Assembly: GCA_029338835.1 (NCBI GenBank)
Contig: JAQYBD010000015.1
Coordinates: 1 to 42,358 of the forward strand
Length of the DNA: 42,358 nt
Origin: Selenomonadaceae bacterium
GTDB lineage: Bacteria > Bacillota > Negativicutes > Selenomonadales > Selenomonadaceae
Direction of reading: 5' to 3'
Position 1 is the stretch's first letter. Every line of letters starts with the position of its first letter. A program made the translations under genes and the position numbers. This document shows, one piece after another, positions 6,718 through 14,151 of this stretch. Below the pieces are notes generated by a model that was not told where the DNA came from, did not search any database, and saw only the letters and a program-made list of their open reading frames with translations.

Positions 6718-7785
6718 TCAATACTTGTGGAACATGGCCTGGATCTCACCAAGATCATGCGTCTTGGTCAAAGCCAGCTGCAGCAGGATGCGTGCTTTCT
6801 GCGGATTCAGGGAATCGCCATCGAGGAATCCTTCTTTGGCATACTCCGGCTCCGGTACGACCATGCCGCTGCCGGTACGCGAGCTGCGCACGACGACAAC
6901 ACCGGCTTTGGCGGCCTTGATGAGCGCTTCCTTATCCTGCTGATGGATGCTGCCATTGCCCGTGCCGGCATAGACGATGCCCTTTGCACCAGCCTTGACT
7001 GCAGCATCTACGATCTTGCCATCCGAACCTGCCGTACCATAAATGACATATACCTTTGGCAGCGAAGTCAGGTTGCGGACATCAAACGGGGTCTTGGTCG
7101 TATGCAGGCGCAGCGGCTTGTTGTAGAAATCCGGCACACCATCATTCATGAAGCCCAGCGGGCCGTTATGCGATTTGAACGTATCGACCGAGGTCGTATT
7201 TGTTTTCGTGACATCGCGCGCATTGTCGATTTCGTCATTCAAGAGGACCATGACACCATTGCCCGAAGCTTTCTTGTCAGCAGCAAGACGCACGGAATTC
7301 AGCAGATTCATCGGGCCATCGGCACTGATGGCCGTTGCGGGGCGCATGGCGCCCGTGATGACTACGGGCTTATCGCTCTTGACCGTCAAATCGAGGAAAT
7401 ATGCTGTTTCCTCCAGTGTATCCGTGCCGTGTGTCACGACAATGCCACCGACATCTTTCTGCGCAGCCAGTTCATTGATGCGCTTGGAAAGCTTGAGCCA
7501 CAGCTCATCCGTCATATTGTTGCTGGAGATATTGCAGACCTGTTCGCCGGATACCTGGGCATAATCCTTGATTTCCGGCACTGCTTCCATCAGCACATCG
7601 ATGCCGAGCGAGCCGGCCTTATATCCGGAAGTCGCCGTCTTGGAAGCGGCACTGCCGGCAATCGTGCCGCCCGTAGCCAAGATTTTCACGCCGGGTTTCT
7701 GATCAGCCGGAGCCGCAAAACCGCATTGCGTACCTAAGATCATTGCCGAGAGCATGACCGCTGCAATAGAAAGTTTCGATTTCAA
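6718..7785 (-). CDS. ansB: Exported type II L-asparaginase
   Basis: A 355-residue protein hydrolysing L-asparagine to aspartate and ammonia outside the cytoplasm. Both signature threonines are present: T41 in ATGGTIAGS and T118 in THGTDTLEE with D122. The N-terminus is a signal peptide (KSK then a hydrophobic stretch to CGFAA, cleavage near residue 25). The start is a TTG at 7783-7785, 6 bases after AAGGAGAGG; the frame stays open 51 codons further upstream, but that segment lacks a site and would precede the signal peptide. Single gene. Aspartate produced could feed the dicarboxylate pathway served by dcuC and the SLC13 carrier (inference). Confidence 0.95.
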   Translation of the reverse strand: MKSKLSIAAVMLSAMILGTQCGFAAPADQKPGVKILATGGTIAGSAASKTATSGYKAGSLGIDVLMEAVPEIKDYAQVSGEQVCNISSNNMTDELWLKLSKRINELAAQKDVGGIVVTHGTDTLEETAYFLDLTVKSDKPVVITGAMRPATAISADGPMNLLNSVRLAADKKASGNGVMVLLNDEIDNARDVTKTNTTSVDTFKSHNGPLGFMNDGVPDFYNKPLRLHTTKTPFDVRNLTSLPKVYVIYGTAGSDGKIVDAAVKAGAKGIVYAGTGNGSIHQQDKEALIKAAKAGVVVVRSSRTGSGMVVPEPEYAKEGFLDGDSLNPQKARILLQLALTKTHDLGEIQAMFHKY

Positions 7786-7947
7786 ATAAATCCTCTCCTT
7801 TACCAGGCACTTGATTTGTCTCCCATCGATGGATAAAACATGTCTATGTACACATAATGCAGTATATCCTATAAAATCCGACAAAATCCGACACCACCGT
7901 ATTTTATATTTTCTAAATTTTCTGTTACATATTAACAAAATAAAAAT

Positions 7948-8006
7948 GTGCCGACAGAGAAAAATAACGGCTCAATGGACACCTGTCCGAATCTCTCTGC
8001 CGGCAC
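7948..8006 (-). terminator. Terminator of the LysR gene at 8030
   Basis: Long inverted repeat: arms 7948-7960 and 7994-8006 (GTGCCGACAGAGA type, one mismatch), with an inner GGACA/TGTCC hairpin, followed on the minus strand by ATTTTTATTTTG. Confidence 0.75.
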
Positions 8007-8029
8007 TGCCGAAAAGACCTTCTCCGCAC

Positions 8030-8968
8030 TCAAAGAAGAGCAGATTCCCCTCCGTTTCCTGCAGACCCGCAAGAAGCTGCACACGCACAAGCAGCCAGTT
8101 CTTTACTGAACGCCTGGTACTGCTCCGTATAAATACTGCCTTTCTCCCAAATGAAATCGAAATCATGCTGCATGGAAAAATCGCGCAGGGGTATTTCCCG
8201 CAAGACATGACGAGCCAGCTCCTGCTCCACTGCGGTCTTGTAGAGGAACGAGATGCCGCAGTCCCGGCACAGGAGACCGATGATCGTATGCATATTGCCA
8301 ACTTCTGTAAAATGTATGAAGTGTTCGATCTTCATGCCACGCAAGGAAAGATTGCGTTCCAGGATATTGCGTGTCCCAGAGCCTTCCTCCCGCACGAGCA
8401 GGCGCTCTCCCAAGAGGTCGCTGAAGGTACGCGGCTCCCCATGGGCAAACGTATGCGAAGCCGCGCAGACACCGATGAAATCTTCCGTGCTGTAATGGCG
8501 ATGCCCATACTGTTCTTTGGGATAATATCCTTCGACGAGCGCCATCTGGATCGTGCCTTCTGCCAGCATCTGCAAAAGCTGTGTCGTATTGCCGAACCGC
8601 AGCTTCACATTGCGCTCAGGATGACGGCGCAGCATCACAGAGAGCGGCTCTATGATGGCGTATTCACCGACCGTCATCGTCACGCCCAGAGAAATTTCCT
8701 CGATTTCCGTCACCCGGCTGCGAAGTTCTGCAAGCAGAGCCTGCTCGTCGTTCTTGAGTGCAGTCAGCCGCTTGTAGAGGATGCAGCCGGCCGCCGTCAA
8801 TGAGAGTCTCTTGTTCTCATAGTGAAAGAGGCGCACCTGATAGGCTTCCTCCAGGAAACGGATATGTTGCGACACAGCTGGCTGCGTGATATTCAAATTC
8901 TTCGCTGCCTGGGTGAAATTCATAGTCTGGCAGACGCAAAGAAACGTTGCCACACGAAAATCCAACAT
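8030..8968 (-). CDS. LysR-family regulator of the divergent yeiH-like gene
   Basis: A 312-residue LysR-type protein: winged helix-turn-helix in the first 60 residues (NFTQAAKNLNITQPAVSQHI) and a periplasmic-binding-like effector domain with LLVREEGSGTRNILE typical of the CysB/CbbR/YeiE branch. Start at ATG 8968 follows AGGGGG; the frame extends to 9022 without a site. It is divergent from a YeiH/UPF0324 transporter, an arrangement found widely, and the 186-base gap holds a perfect palindrome (9033-9059). It probably activates the transporter and represses itself. The last 20 residues are Cys/Ala/Gly-rich and atypical. Confidence 0.93.
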   Translation of the reverse strand: MLDFRVATFLCVCQTMNFTQAAKNLNITQPAVSQHIRFLEEAYQVRLFHYENKRLSLTAAGCILYKRLTALKNDEQALLAELRSRVTEIEEISLGVTMTVGEYAIIEPLSVMLRRHPERNVKLRFGNTTQLLQMLAEGTIQMALVEGYYPKEQYGHRHYSTEDFIGVCAASHTFAHGEPRTFSDLLGERLLVREEGSGTRNILERNLSLRGMKIEHFIHFTEVGNMHTIIGLLCRDCGISFLYKTAVEQELARHVLREIPLRDFSMQHDFDFIWEKGSIYTEQYQAFSKELAACACAASCGSAGNGGESALL

Positions 8969-9020
8969 ACAAACAAAACCCCCTAAAAACTTCCCAGTGA
9001 GAAATTCTGCTTTTTTTTGC

Positions 9021-9026
9021 ATTATA
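9021..9026 (-). promoter_or_regulatory. -10 element of the LysR gene
   Basis: Minus strand TATAAT at 9021-9026; its -35 position falls inside the palindrome 9033-9059, which would allow autorepression. Confidence 0.5.
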
Positions 9027-9032
9027 ACAGAA

Positions 9033-9059
9033 ATATCGATAATATTTTATAATCGATAT
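9033..9059. promoter_or_regulatory. LysR operator palindrome
   Basis: Perfect inverted repeat ATATCGAT / ATCGATAT with an 11-base spacer. It ends 15 bases before the yeiH-like -35, the usual place of a LysR activator site, and overlaps the divergent lysR promoter. Confidence 0.8.
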
Positions 9060-9074
9060 ATTATAATACATAAT

Positions 9075-9103
9075 TTTACATATTGGCTAATCCCACCTAT
9101 AAT
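9075..9103 (+). promoter_or_regulatory. Promoter of the YeiH-like gene
   Basis: TTTACA (9075-9080), 17-base spacer, TATAAT (9098-9103). Confidence 0.8.
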
Positions 9104-9154
9104 CAGTACGTCAGCTGATTTCCCGTTATACATTTCTCGATATAGGAGATTGTC

Positions 9155-10171
9155 ATGAATATCCGCAATTATAGTCTTTACTGGCGGCGCGCCAGCGTCG
9201 GCCTGCTCGTCACCTTGGCCTGCTCGTTTGCCGGGCAGGCACTTGCCAAACTTCCAGGGCTCACGCTCATCGGCCATCTGGTCCTGGCTCTGATCCTTGG
9301 CATGTGCCTGCAGCTGCTGCGGCCCGTGGCACTTTCTGCTCAGCAAAGCACACCGTTCATCGCCAACAAATTCCTGCGTGCCGGTATCATCCTGCTGGGC
9401 TTCAAGCTCAATCTCGTCATACTCATGAGTGCCGGTCTCAAGAGCCTGGAAGCTGCCATCTTCATTGTTGCCGTCATGATCCCGCTCAATTATTTCGTGG
9501 CTCGTTTCTTCAAGGTCGAACACACGCTTTCGCTGCTCACGGCCTGCGGCTGCAGCATCTGCGGCGCCGCGGCCGTCATGGGCATCTCCGGAGCGGTCAA
9601 AGCCAAGACGGATCAGTCGGTATTGGCCGTCGCCATCGTTGCCATCCTCGGCACGGTATTCACACTCATCGAAGTCACGCTGCAGCCCTTCCTCGGATTC
9701 AGTGATACGCAATTCGGTGTCATGGCTGGCCTGAGCCTCCACGAGATTGCCCACGCCGTGGCAGCCGGCGGCGCAGCGGGTCCCGCCGGCACCGACAGCG
9801 CCATCATCGCCAAGCTTTCCCGCGTCCTGCTGCTTGCTCCCGTCGCCATCATCGTCGGCATCCTGGAGGCACGCCGCACGCGCAGGCAGGGCGACGGCGA
9901 CGACAGCAAGATGTCCGTCCCCATCCCCTGGTTCATGGGCGGGTTCATCCTCGCCAGTGCCGTCGGTTCCTACGTACCGGCCATCGATTCCTTCGTGCCA
10001 TCCTTCGTTCAGCTCGCTTACCTGCTGCTCGGCATGGCCATGGCTGCACTCGGCCTCAACGTGAACTTCAGCGTCATCCTGCAGAAAGGATTTCGCCCGA
10101 TGATCGGTGCATTCCTCTGTTCTATCGTCATCATGAGCCTGGCTATCGCCATCGTGCATACCTGGTTCTGA
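9155..10171 (+). CDS. YeiH / UPF0324 family membrane transporter
   Basis: A 338-residue polytopic protein with about 10 membrane segments. Conserved blocks of the UPF0324/YeiH (putative sulfate exporter) family are visible: LRAGIILLGFKLNL, ACGCSICGAAAVMG and GLSLHEIAHAVAAGGAAG. The transported solute is not settled for the family; sulfonate/sulfite-related roles and YeiE-type LysR control are described for relatives. ATG at 9155 follows ATAGGAGA. Single gene with promoter, upstream LysR palindrome and a strong terminator. Confidence 0.92.
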   Translation: MNIRNYSLYWRRASVGLLVTLACSFAGQALAKLPGLTLIGHLVLALILGMCLQLLRPVALSAQQSTPFIANKFLRAGIILLGFKLNLVILMSAGLKSLEAAIFIVAVMIPLNYFVARFFKVEHTLSLLTACGCSICGAAAVMGISGAVKAKTDQSVLAVAIVAILGTVFTLIEVTLQPFLGFSDTQFGVMAGLSLHEIAHAVAAGGAAGPAGTDSAIIAKLSRVLLLAPVAIIVGILEARRTRRQGDGDDSKMSVPIPWFMGGFILASAVGSYVPAIDSFVPSFVQLAYLLLGMAMAALGLNVNFSVILQKGFRPMIGAFLCSIVIMSLAIAIVHTWF

Positions 10172-10195
10172 CCAAATTCTAATCTTCCTTCCCCT

Positions 10196-10237
10196 CCCTT
10201 TCTGTCATCTGTTCTGTTATACTGATGGCAGGAAGGG
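10196..10237 (+). terminator. Terminator of the YeiH-like gene
   Basis: Thirteen-pair stem CCCTTTCTGTCAT / ATGGCAGGAAGGG (two G-T pairs), followed by TTTTT. Confidence 0.85.
10215..10223 (+). promoter_or_regulatory. Possible extended -10 for the Cys-rich peptide gene
   Basis: TG-T-TATACT lies in the loop of the preceding terminator; no good -35. It is the only promoter-like element in the short space before the gene. Confidence 0.4.
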
Positions 10238-10276
10238 TTTTTGCCTTTCCACGTCTACCACGAGGAGGGATAAGCC

Positions 10277-10528
10277 ATGAAAAAAATCAGCCTTGCATTC
10301 ATCGTTGGTTTGCTGCTGGCCATTGCCGCACCGGCATTCGCTGCTGCCAGCAAAGATGCAAACACCTGTCCTGTTGAGTCCTGCTGGTCCAACAATGCAG
10401 CTTGCAACAACGGTGCTTATTGCCAGGGTGACCGCTCCGCCTGCTATGACAGCCAGGCTTACTGCGGCGGTAACGGCCAGCGCGGCCATTATCGCGGTGG
10501 CTGCGGCTACAATGGCGGCTGCTGGTAA
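10277..10528 (+). CDS. Small exported cysteine-rich protein
   Basis: An 83-residue protein with a clear signal peptide (MKKISLAFIVGLLLAIAAPAFA, cleavage about residue 22-24). The mature part has eight cysteines in about 60 residues, in pairs C-x4-C, C-x5-C, C-x6-C and C-x5-C, with a repeated ACxxxxAYCxG-like unit and a Gly/Asn/Tyr-rich tail. No known family recognised. It could be disulfide-knit or metal-binding in the periplasm or outer surface. ATG at 10277 follows a strong GAGGAGGG site. It has a shared bidirectional terminator downstream; no modification or export genes are adjacent. Confidence 0.8.
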   Translation: MKKISLAFIVGLLLAIAAPAFAAASKDANTCPVESCWSNNAACNNGAYCQGDRSACYDSQAYCGGNGQRGHYRGGCGYNGGCW

Positions 10529-10553
10529 GGAGTATTTCACCTCATAACGCAAA

Positions 10554-10601
10554 ACGGAGTTATCCATCGCGAGCCCTGCGGCTCGCTGCGGACAACTCCG
10601 T
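10554..10601. terminator. Bidirectional terminator, Cys-rich peptide / M48 peptidase
   Basis: Outer arms ACGGAGTT / AACTCCGT enclose an inner hairpin GCGAGCC / GGCTCGC; AAAA on the left and TTTTT on the right let it act both ways. Confidence 0.85.
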
Positions 10602-10610
10602 TTTTCCATT

Positions 10611-12422
10611 TCAGTTCTTGGCTTTTTTCGCTTTGGCCCTGGCCTCCGCTTTCTTCTTGTCCTGCTCGGCTTTCTCCTTCTGCCAGGTCTTGTAATCCTT
10701 AGCCGAGATTTTCTGCAGGTATTCCGGCGGGATCCTGCGGAACGCTGCAGGGCGCAGCTCATAGAATCTCTGGTATTCCTTGAGGGCTGCGTCTTTATTG
10801 CCCTGCTCGTCTTCAATCTCTGCGCTGATCAGATAGCTGAACGGATTCTCTGCATCGACCTTCTTGGCGCTGGCACAGTCCGAAAGCGCGGCTTCCCGAT
10901 TGCCCGCCATGCGGTAGATGTCTGCACGATTGAGGAAGTTATAGGCATTCTTGCTATCGAGCGCCACGCCCTTGTCTGCATCAGACAGCGCTCCCGCATA
11001 ATCGCCCGCAACGGCCTTGGCCCGGCCGCGCATGACGTAGCTTGCCGCTTTGTCATCCACGTTCCTGGCGGTAAAAACGCGCGAAAACTCCCAGAGAGCC
11101 TGGTTGCCCATACCGTAATCGCTGTAGGCATCGCCATTTTCCCGCATCTTCCTGATGGCTTTGGCATCTGCATCCTGTACTTCCTGCTGTACGGCCTGCC
11201 AGGACGCCTCGCGCTCTGCCTGCGCTTTCTCCATGGCCGCACGGGCTCCGGACTGTGCTTCTGCCGCATAGGCTGCACGGACCAGCTGCTCCAGCTTCGC
11301 TCCCAGGCCGCGGCTCCTGACAGCTTCCCGCAAGACCGCATAGACACGGCTGTCATCGAGGAAATCCACACCGCCTTTACCATCAGAGCGGAAATTCCAG
11401 GCTTCCGGCGAGTCATGATCATGGAAGGCTTTCGCTAAGCCGCCGGCAGTATAATACGCATTCTCCGCGGTATTGTCAAAATCGTCGCGTGTCCAGTCTG
11501 CCGTCAGGAGTTCCTGTCCATCGATATAGACGGTCTTCCTGTCTTTGACGGTCACATGACCACAACCATAATCCGTCATCATTTGCGCGAGCCGCTGCTC
11601 ACGCAATTCCGTCTCCGGATGATCAGAGAAGTTCTCCTGATCCTTATTCTTACCATCAAGATCCTGATATTCGAGGACATCCTTCGTCTCATACGTCAGG
11701 TAGTACGCCATGCGGTACATCGCCGCAGCCGGGCCGCCAGGATTGAAGCCAGCACTCGTCATGATGTAGAAGCCGCCTTCATCGGCGTCATACTCCGTAG
11801 GCAAGGTCACGTTCTTCGCGATGGAATAGTTTGCCAGAGCATTGAGCTTATTCCAATCCATGAGTCCTGCATCCATGTTGAGAAAGCTCATGCCGTAATA
11901 CTGTGCAACGGCCTTGGCATAATTCCTGGCACTGTGCTGCTCAATACCATGCGTCATCTCATGGCCGAGTACGGCCGCCAGTTCATCTTCATCACACTCA
12001 AGCCCACGCACGAGAGCCCGGTTGATGCTGATGTAATCCGTGGGGAAACACGAAGCATTGAACGTATTGCTGTTGTTGACACCCCAGATGAACGGCAGGG
12101 AATTCGCTTTAAGCACATACTTCCCCTGTGTGACCAGTTGCTGCATGACACGGTTCACGACCTGTACATCATGCTCATTGTCGTCCAGGCCGTTCTCCTG
12201 GCGGTCCTGACGGGCACTGGCGACTTGTGCATGGACATCATTGCCCAGCGCCAGGATACTCGAAAGGCTCGATTTATAAGCAGCCAGCACGCCAAGGGAT
12301 TGCGCTGCCACTGCCCAGGCATCAACGGCTTCCGCGCGCCCGGCCGGCATCACCAGCAGGCTTGTCCCCAAGAGGACGCTGCCCAGCACCATACTGGCCT
12401 GCTTCTTCCAACTTTTCATCAT
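10611..12422 (-). CDS. Exported M48 metallopeptidase with TPR region
   Basis: A 603-residue protein with an N-terminal signal peptide (hydrophobic stretch 10-27, cleavage after GRAEA). The zinc peptidase signature is H154-EMT-H158, with the third ligand in E210-YDAD. This is the Ste24/BepA-like M48 family. After a middle linker, tetratricopeptide-like repeats run from about residue 430 to 560, and the tail is a Lys/Ala-rich charged helix. By analogy with BepA it may handle misfolded envelope proteins. ATG at 12422 or 12419 follows GGGGGAAG. Single gene, divergent from the ThrE-type exporter, with an extended -10 at 12451-12459. Confidence 0.9.
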   Translation of the reverse strand: MMKSWKKQASMVLGSVLLGTSLLVMPAGRAEAVDAWAVAAQSLGVLAAYKSSLSSILALGNDVHAQVASARQDRQENGLDDNEHDVQVVNRVMQQLVTQGKYVLKANSLPFIWGVNNSNTFNASCFPTDYISINRALVRGLECDEDELAAVLGHEMTHGIEQHSARNYAKAVAQYYGMSFLNMDAGLMDWNKLNALANYSIAKNVTLPTEYDADEGGFYIMTSAGFNPGGPAAAMYRMAYYLTYETKDVLEYQDLDGKNKDQENFSDHPETELREQRLAQMMTDYGCGHVTVKDRKTVYIDGQELLTADWTRDDFDNTAENAYYTAGGLAKAFHDHDSPEAWNFRSDGKGGVDFLDDSRVYAVLREAVRSRGLGAKLEQLVRAAYAAEAQSGARAAMEKAQAEREASWQAVQQEVQDADAKAIRKMRENGDAYSDYGMGNQALWEFSRVFTARNVDDKAASYVMRGRAKAVAGDYAGALSDADKGVALDSKNAYNFLNRADIYRMAGNREAALSDCASAKKVDAENPFSYLISAEIEDEQGNKDAALKEYQRFYELRPAAFRRIPPEYLQKISAKDYKTWQKEKAEQDKKKAEARAKAKKAKN

Positions 12423-12450
12423 CTCTTCCCCCTTTGATCCAATCTATATC

Positions 12451-12459
12451 ATCATACCA
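12451..12459 (-). promoter_or_regulatory. Extended -10 of M48 peptidase gene
   Basis: Minus strand TG-G-TATGAT; TATGAT at 12451-12456. No clear -35. Confidence 0.45.
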
Positions 12460-12548
12460 CACGCCTCTGAAAATTCAGCGAGAACACCTGGAGAAATCAG
12501 CACTGCTCTTTCAGCAGATGCGATGCCGCCTGGCAGCCAGGCCCTCTC

Positions 12549-12577
12549 TTGAAAGAACCATGCCTTCAAGTTATAAT
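12549..12577 (+). promoter_or_regulatory. Promoter of the ThrE-type exporter gene
   Basis: TTGAAA (12549-12554), 17-base spacer, TATAAT (12572-12577), 45 bases before the ATG. Confidence 0.8.
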
Positions 12578-12622
12578 GATAGCTGAGAGCCATCTAGAAT
12601 TTCCTGAAAGAAGGGTAAGCCA

Positions 12623-13978
12623 ATGGTATCCGATGAAAAATCGCAAGTACAACGAGCCACGGATCCGGACACAACCGTCCTGACAAAACCGTTTGCCGAG
12701 ATCAGTGCCAAACTGCATTTGCTGCTGCACACGGGGCAGCTGCTGATGGAAAGCGGCGCGGACAGTGACCGGACGGTCCGCGATATGATGCGCACTGCTG
12801 CCTACATGGGCATCCCGGAGGACCGCATCCATCAGCACGTCATGTACACGACCCTGATGCTCAATGTCAATGACGAAACACACTCCTATACGGAATTCCG
12901 CAAATGCAAGAAGCACGGCATCAATATGACAGCGCTTTCTGCCGTCAGCAAATTGACCTGGCGAGCCCTCGCCAAGAATTACACCCTCGAAGAATTCGAA
13001 CAGCAGCTCATGGCCATCAGGGAGCGCCCCCGGAATTACCCGTTCTGGCTCACGGCACTCGGCGCAGGCGCTGCCTGCGGCGGCTTCTGCAAGCTCTTTG
13101 GCGGCAGCTGGCTCGATTTCCTGCTGACTGCCATCTGTGCCTTCCTCGGCTTCTACGTCAAGCGCATCTGCACAAGCTATGGCTTCAACATCTATGCCGT
13201 CATCGCCATCACCTCATTTGTCACGACCATGCTGGCCTGGAGTACGCAATTCCTCACGGGAACCATGAACTGGTATCCGCTGATTGCCTGCACCCTGTTT
13301 CTCGTGCCCGGCATCCCGCTCATCAATGCCGTCGATGACCTGCTGAACAACTTCATCGTCTCCGGCATGACGCGAGCCATGAATACGCTGCTCGTCGTCG
13401 GCAGCATGACGTTCGGCATCGTCATCGCCATCCGTCTCGGCAATGTCGCAGACTTCACGAGCGTAAGCCTGCAGCCTGACACCATCTACTTTTCCCAGGC
13501 CATCGCCGCCGCCATTTCTGCCACAGGTTTCTCCATCATCTTCAATGTCCCGCGTCGGCTGCTGCCCGTCGTGGCAGTCGGCGGCATCATCACCGTCCTG
13601 CTGCGCAATATCTGCGTCATGCAGTTCGGTCTCTCGCCGGCAGCCGGCTCCTTCCTTGGTGCCGCTGTGGTCGGACTCCTTGCCCTCAAGGCCATCCACT
13701 GGTTCCATACCCCGAATATCGTCCTGACGATCCCGTCGGCCATCCCGATGATCCCCGGGGTCCTGCTCTATCGCCTGCTCTTCGCCATCCTCAACATCCA
13801 GACCATCACGCCTGCGATGCTGCTTGACGGACTGCGCAGCGGCATTCTCGCCATCATCATCATCATCGGCATCGCCATCGGCGTGGCCATCCCGAACATC
13901 TTCCTGCATCGTTATATCGAACACAACAGGCAGCGCACCGTAGAAGACTTGCTGGCCAAGCGCTACACCAACGAATGA
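12623..13978 (+). CDS. ThrE-family threonine/serine exporter
   Basis: A 451-residue protein joining the two ThrE parts that many Firmicutes carry as separate proteins. Residues about 25-270 form the DUF1212-type domain (LLHTGQLLMESGADSDRTVRDM start and five membrane segments, including FLVPGIPLINAVDDL). Residues about 285-435 form the DUF3815-type domain with SAIPMIPGVLLYR. The family exports threonine and serine by proton motive force. ATG at 12623 follows AGAAGGG. Single gene with a clear promoter and a downstream hairpin terminator. Confidence 0.92.
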   Translation: MVSDEKSQVQRATDPDTTVLTKPFAEISAKLHLLLHTGQLLMESGADSDRTVRDMMRTAAYMGIPEDRIHQHVMYTTLMLNVNDETHSYTEFRKCKKHGINMTALSAVSKLTWRALAKNYTLEEFEQQLMAIRERPRNYPFWLTALGAGAACGGFCKLFGGSWLDFLLTAICAFLGFYVKRICTSYGFNIYAVIAITSFVTTMLAWSTQFLTGTMNWYPLIACTLFLVPGIPLINAVDDLLNNFIVSGMTRAMNTLLVVGSMTFGIVIAIRLGNVADFTSVSLQPDTIYFSQAIAAAISATGFSIIFNVPRRLLPVVAVGGIITVLLRNICVMQFGLSPAAGSFLGAAVVGLLALKAIHWFHTPNIVLTIPSAIPMIPGVLLYRLLFAILNIQTITPAMLLDGLRSGILAIIIIIGIAIGVAIPNIFLHRYIEHNRQRTVEDLLAKRYTNE

Positions 13979-14004
13979 TGGCCGCCTTGACGGCCAAAGA
14001 GTTC

Positions 14005-14047
14005 ATGCTATCTGAATGATTCAAAAAAAGAATCATTAAGATAGCAT
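14005..14047 (+). terminator. Terminator of ThrE-type exporter gene
   Basis: ATGCTATCT-x-AATGATTC and GAATCATT-x-AGATAGCAT arms around seven A, followed by TTTTTC. Confidence 0.9.
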
Positions 14048-14054
14048 TTTTCTA

Positions 14055-14083
14055 TTGATAAATTTCTGAGTTTTCTTTATCAT
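14055..14083 (+). promoter_or_regulatory. Promoter of SLC13 carrier gene
   Basis: TTGATA (14055-14060), 17-base spacer, TATCAT (14078-14083). Leader of about 60 bases. Confidence 0.68.
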
Positions 14084-14151
14084 AAAACCATAAGACCTGC
14101 GCAGTCTGCTCATTTTTACACCAGGAATCACAGAAACAGGAGGGAATCTTT

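Noticed and set aside
7786-7938. Longer asparaginase beginning at 7938
   Set aside because: The extra 51 residues are unlike any asparaginase, have no ribosome binding site and would bury the signal peptide; the TTG start at 7785 fits better.
9047-10159. 370-codon open frame on the minus strand
   Set aside because: Mirror of the YeiH-like gene with Asp/Glu/His/Gly-rich low-complexity translation; the plus strand gene has clear family motifs, promoter and terminator.
10293-10547. Alternative 84-codon frame over the Cys-rich peptide
   Set aside because: No ribosome binding site, while the frame starting at 10277 has a strong one plus a signal peptide.
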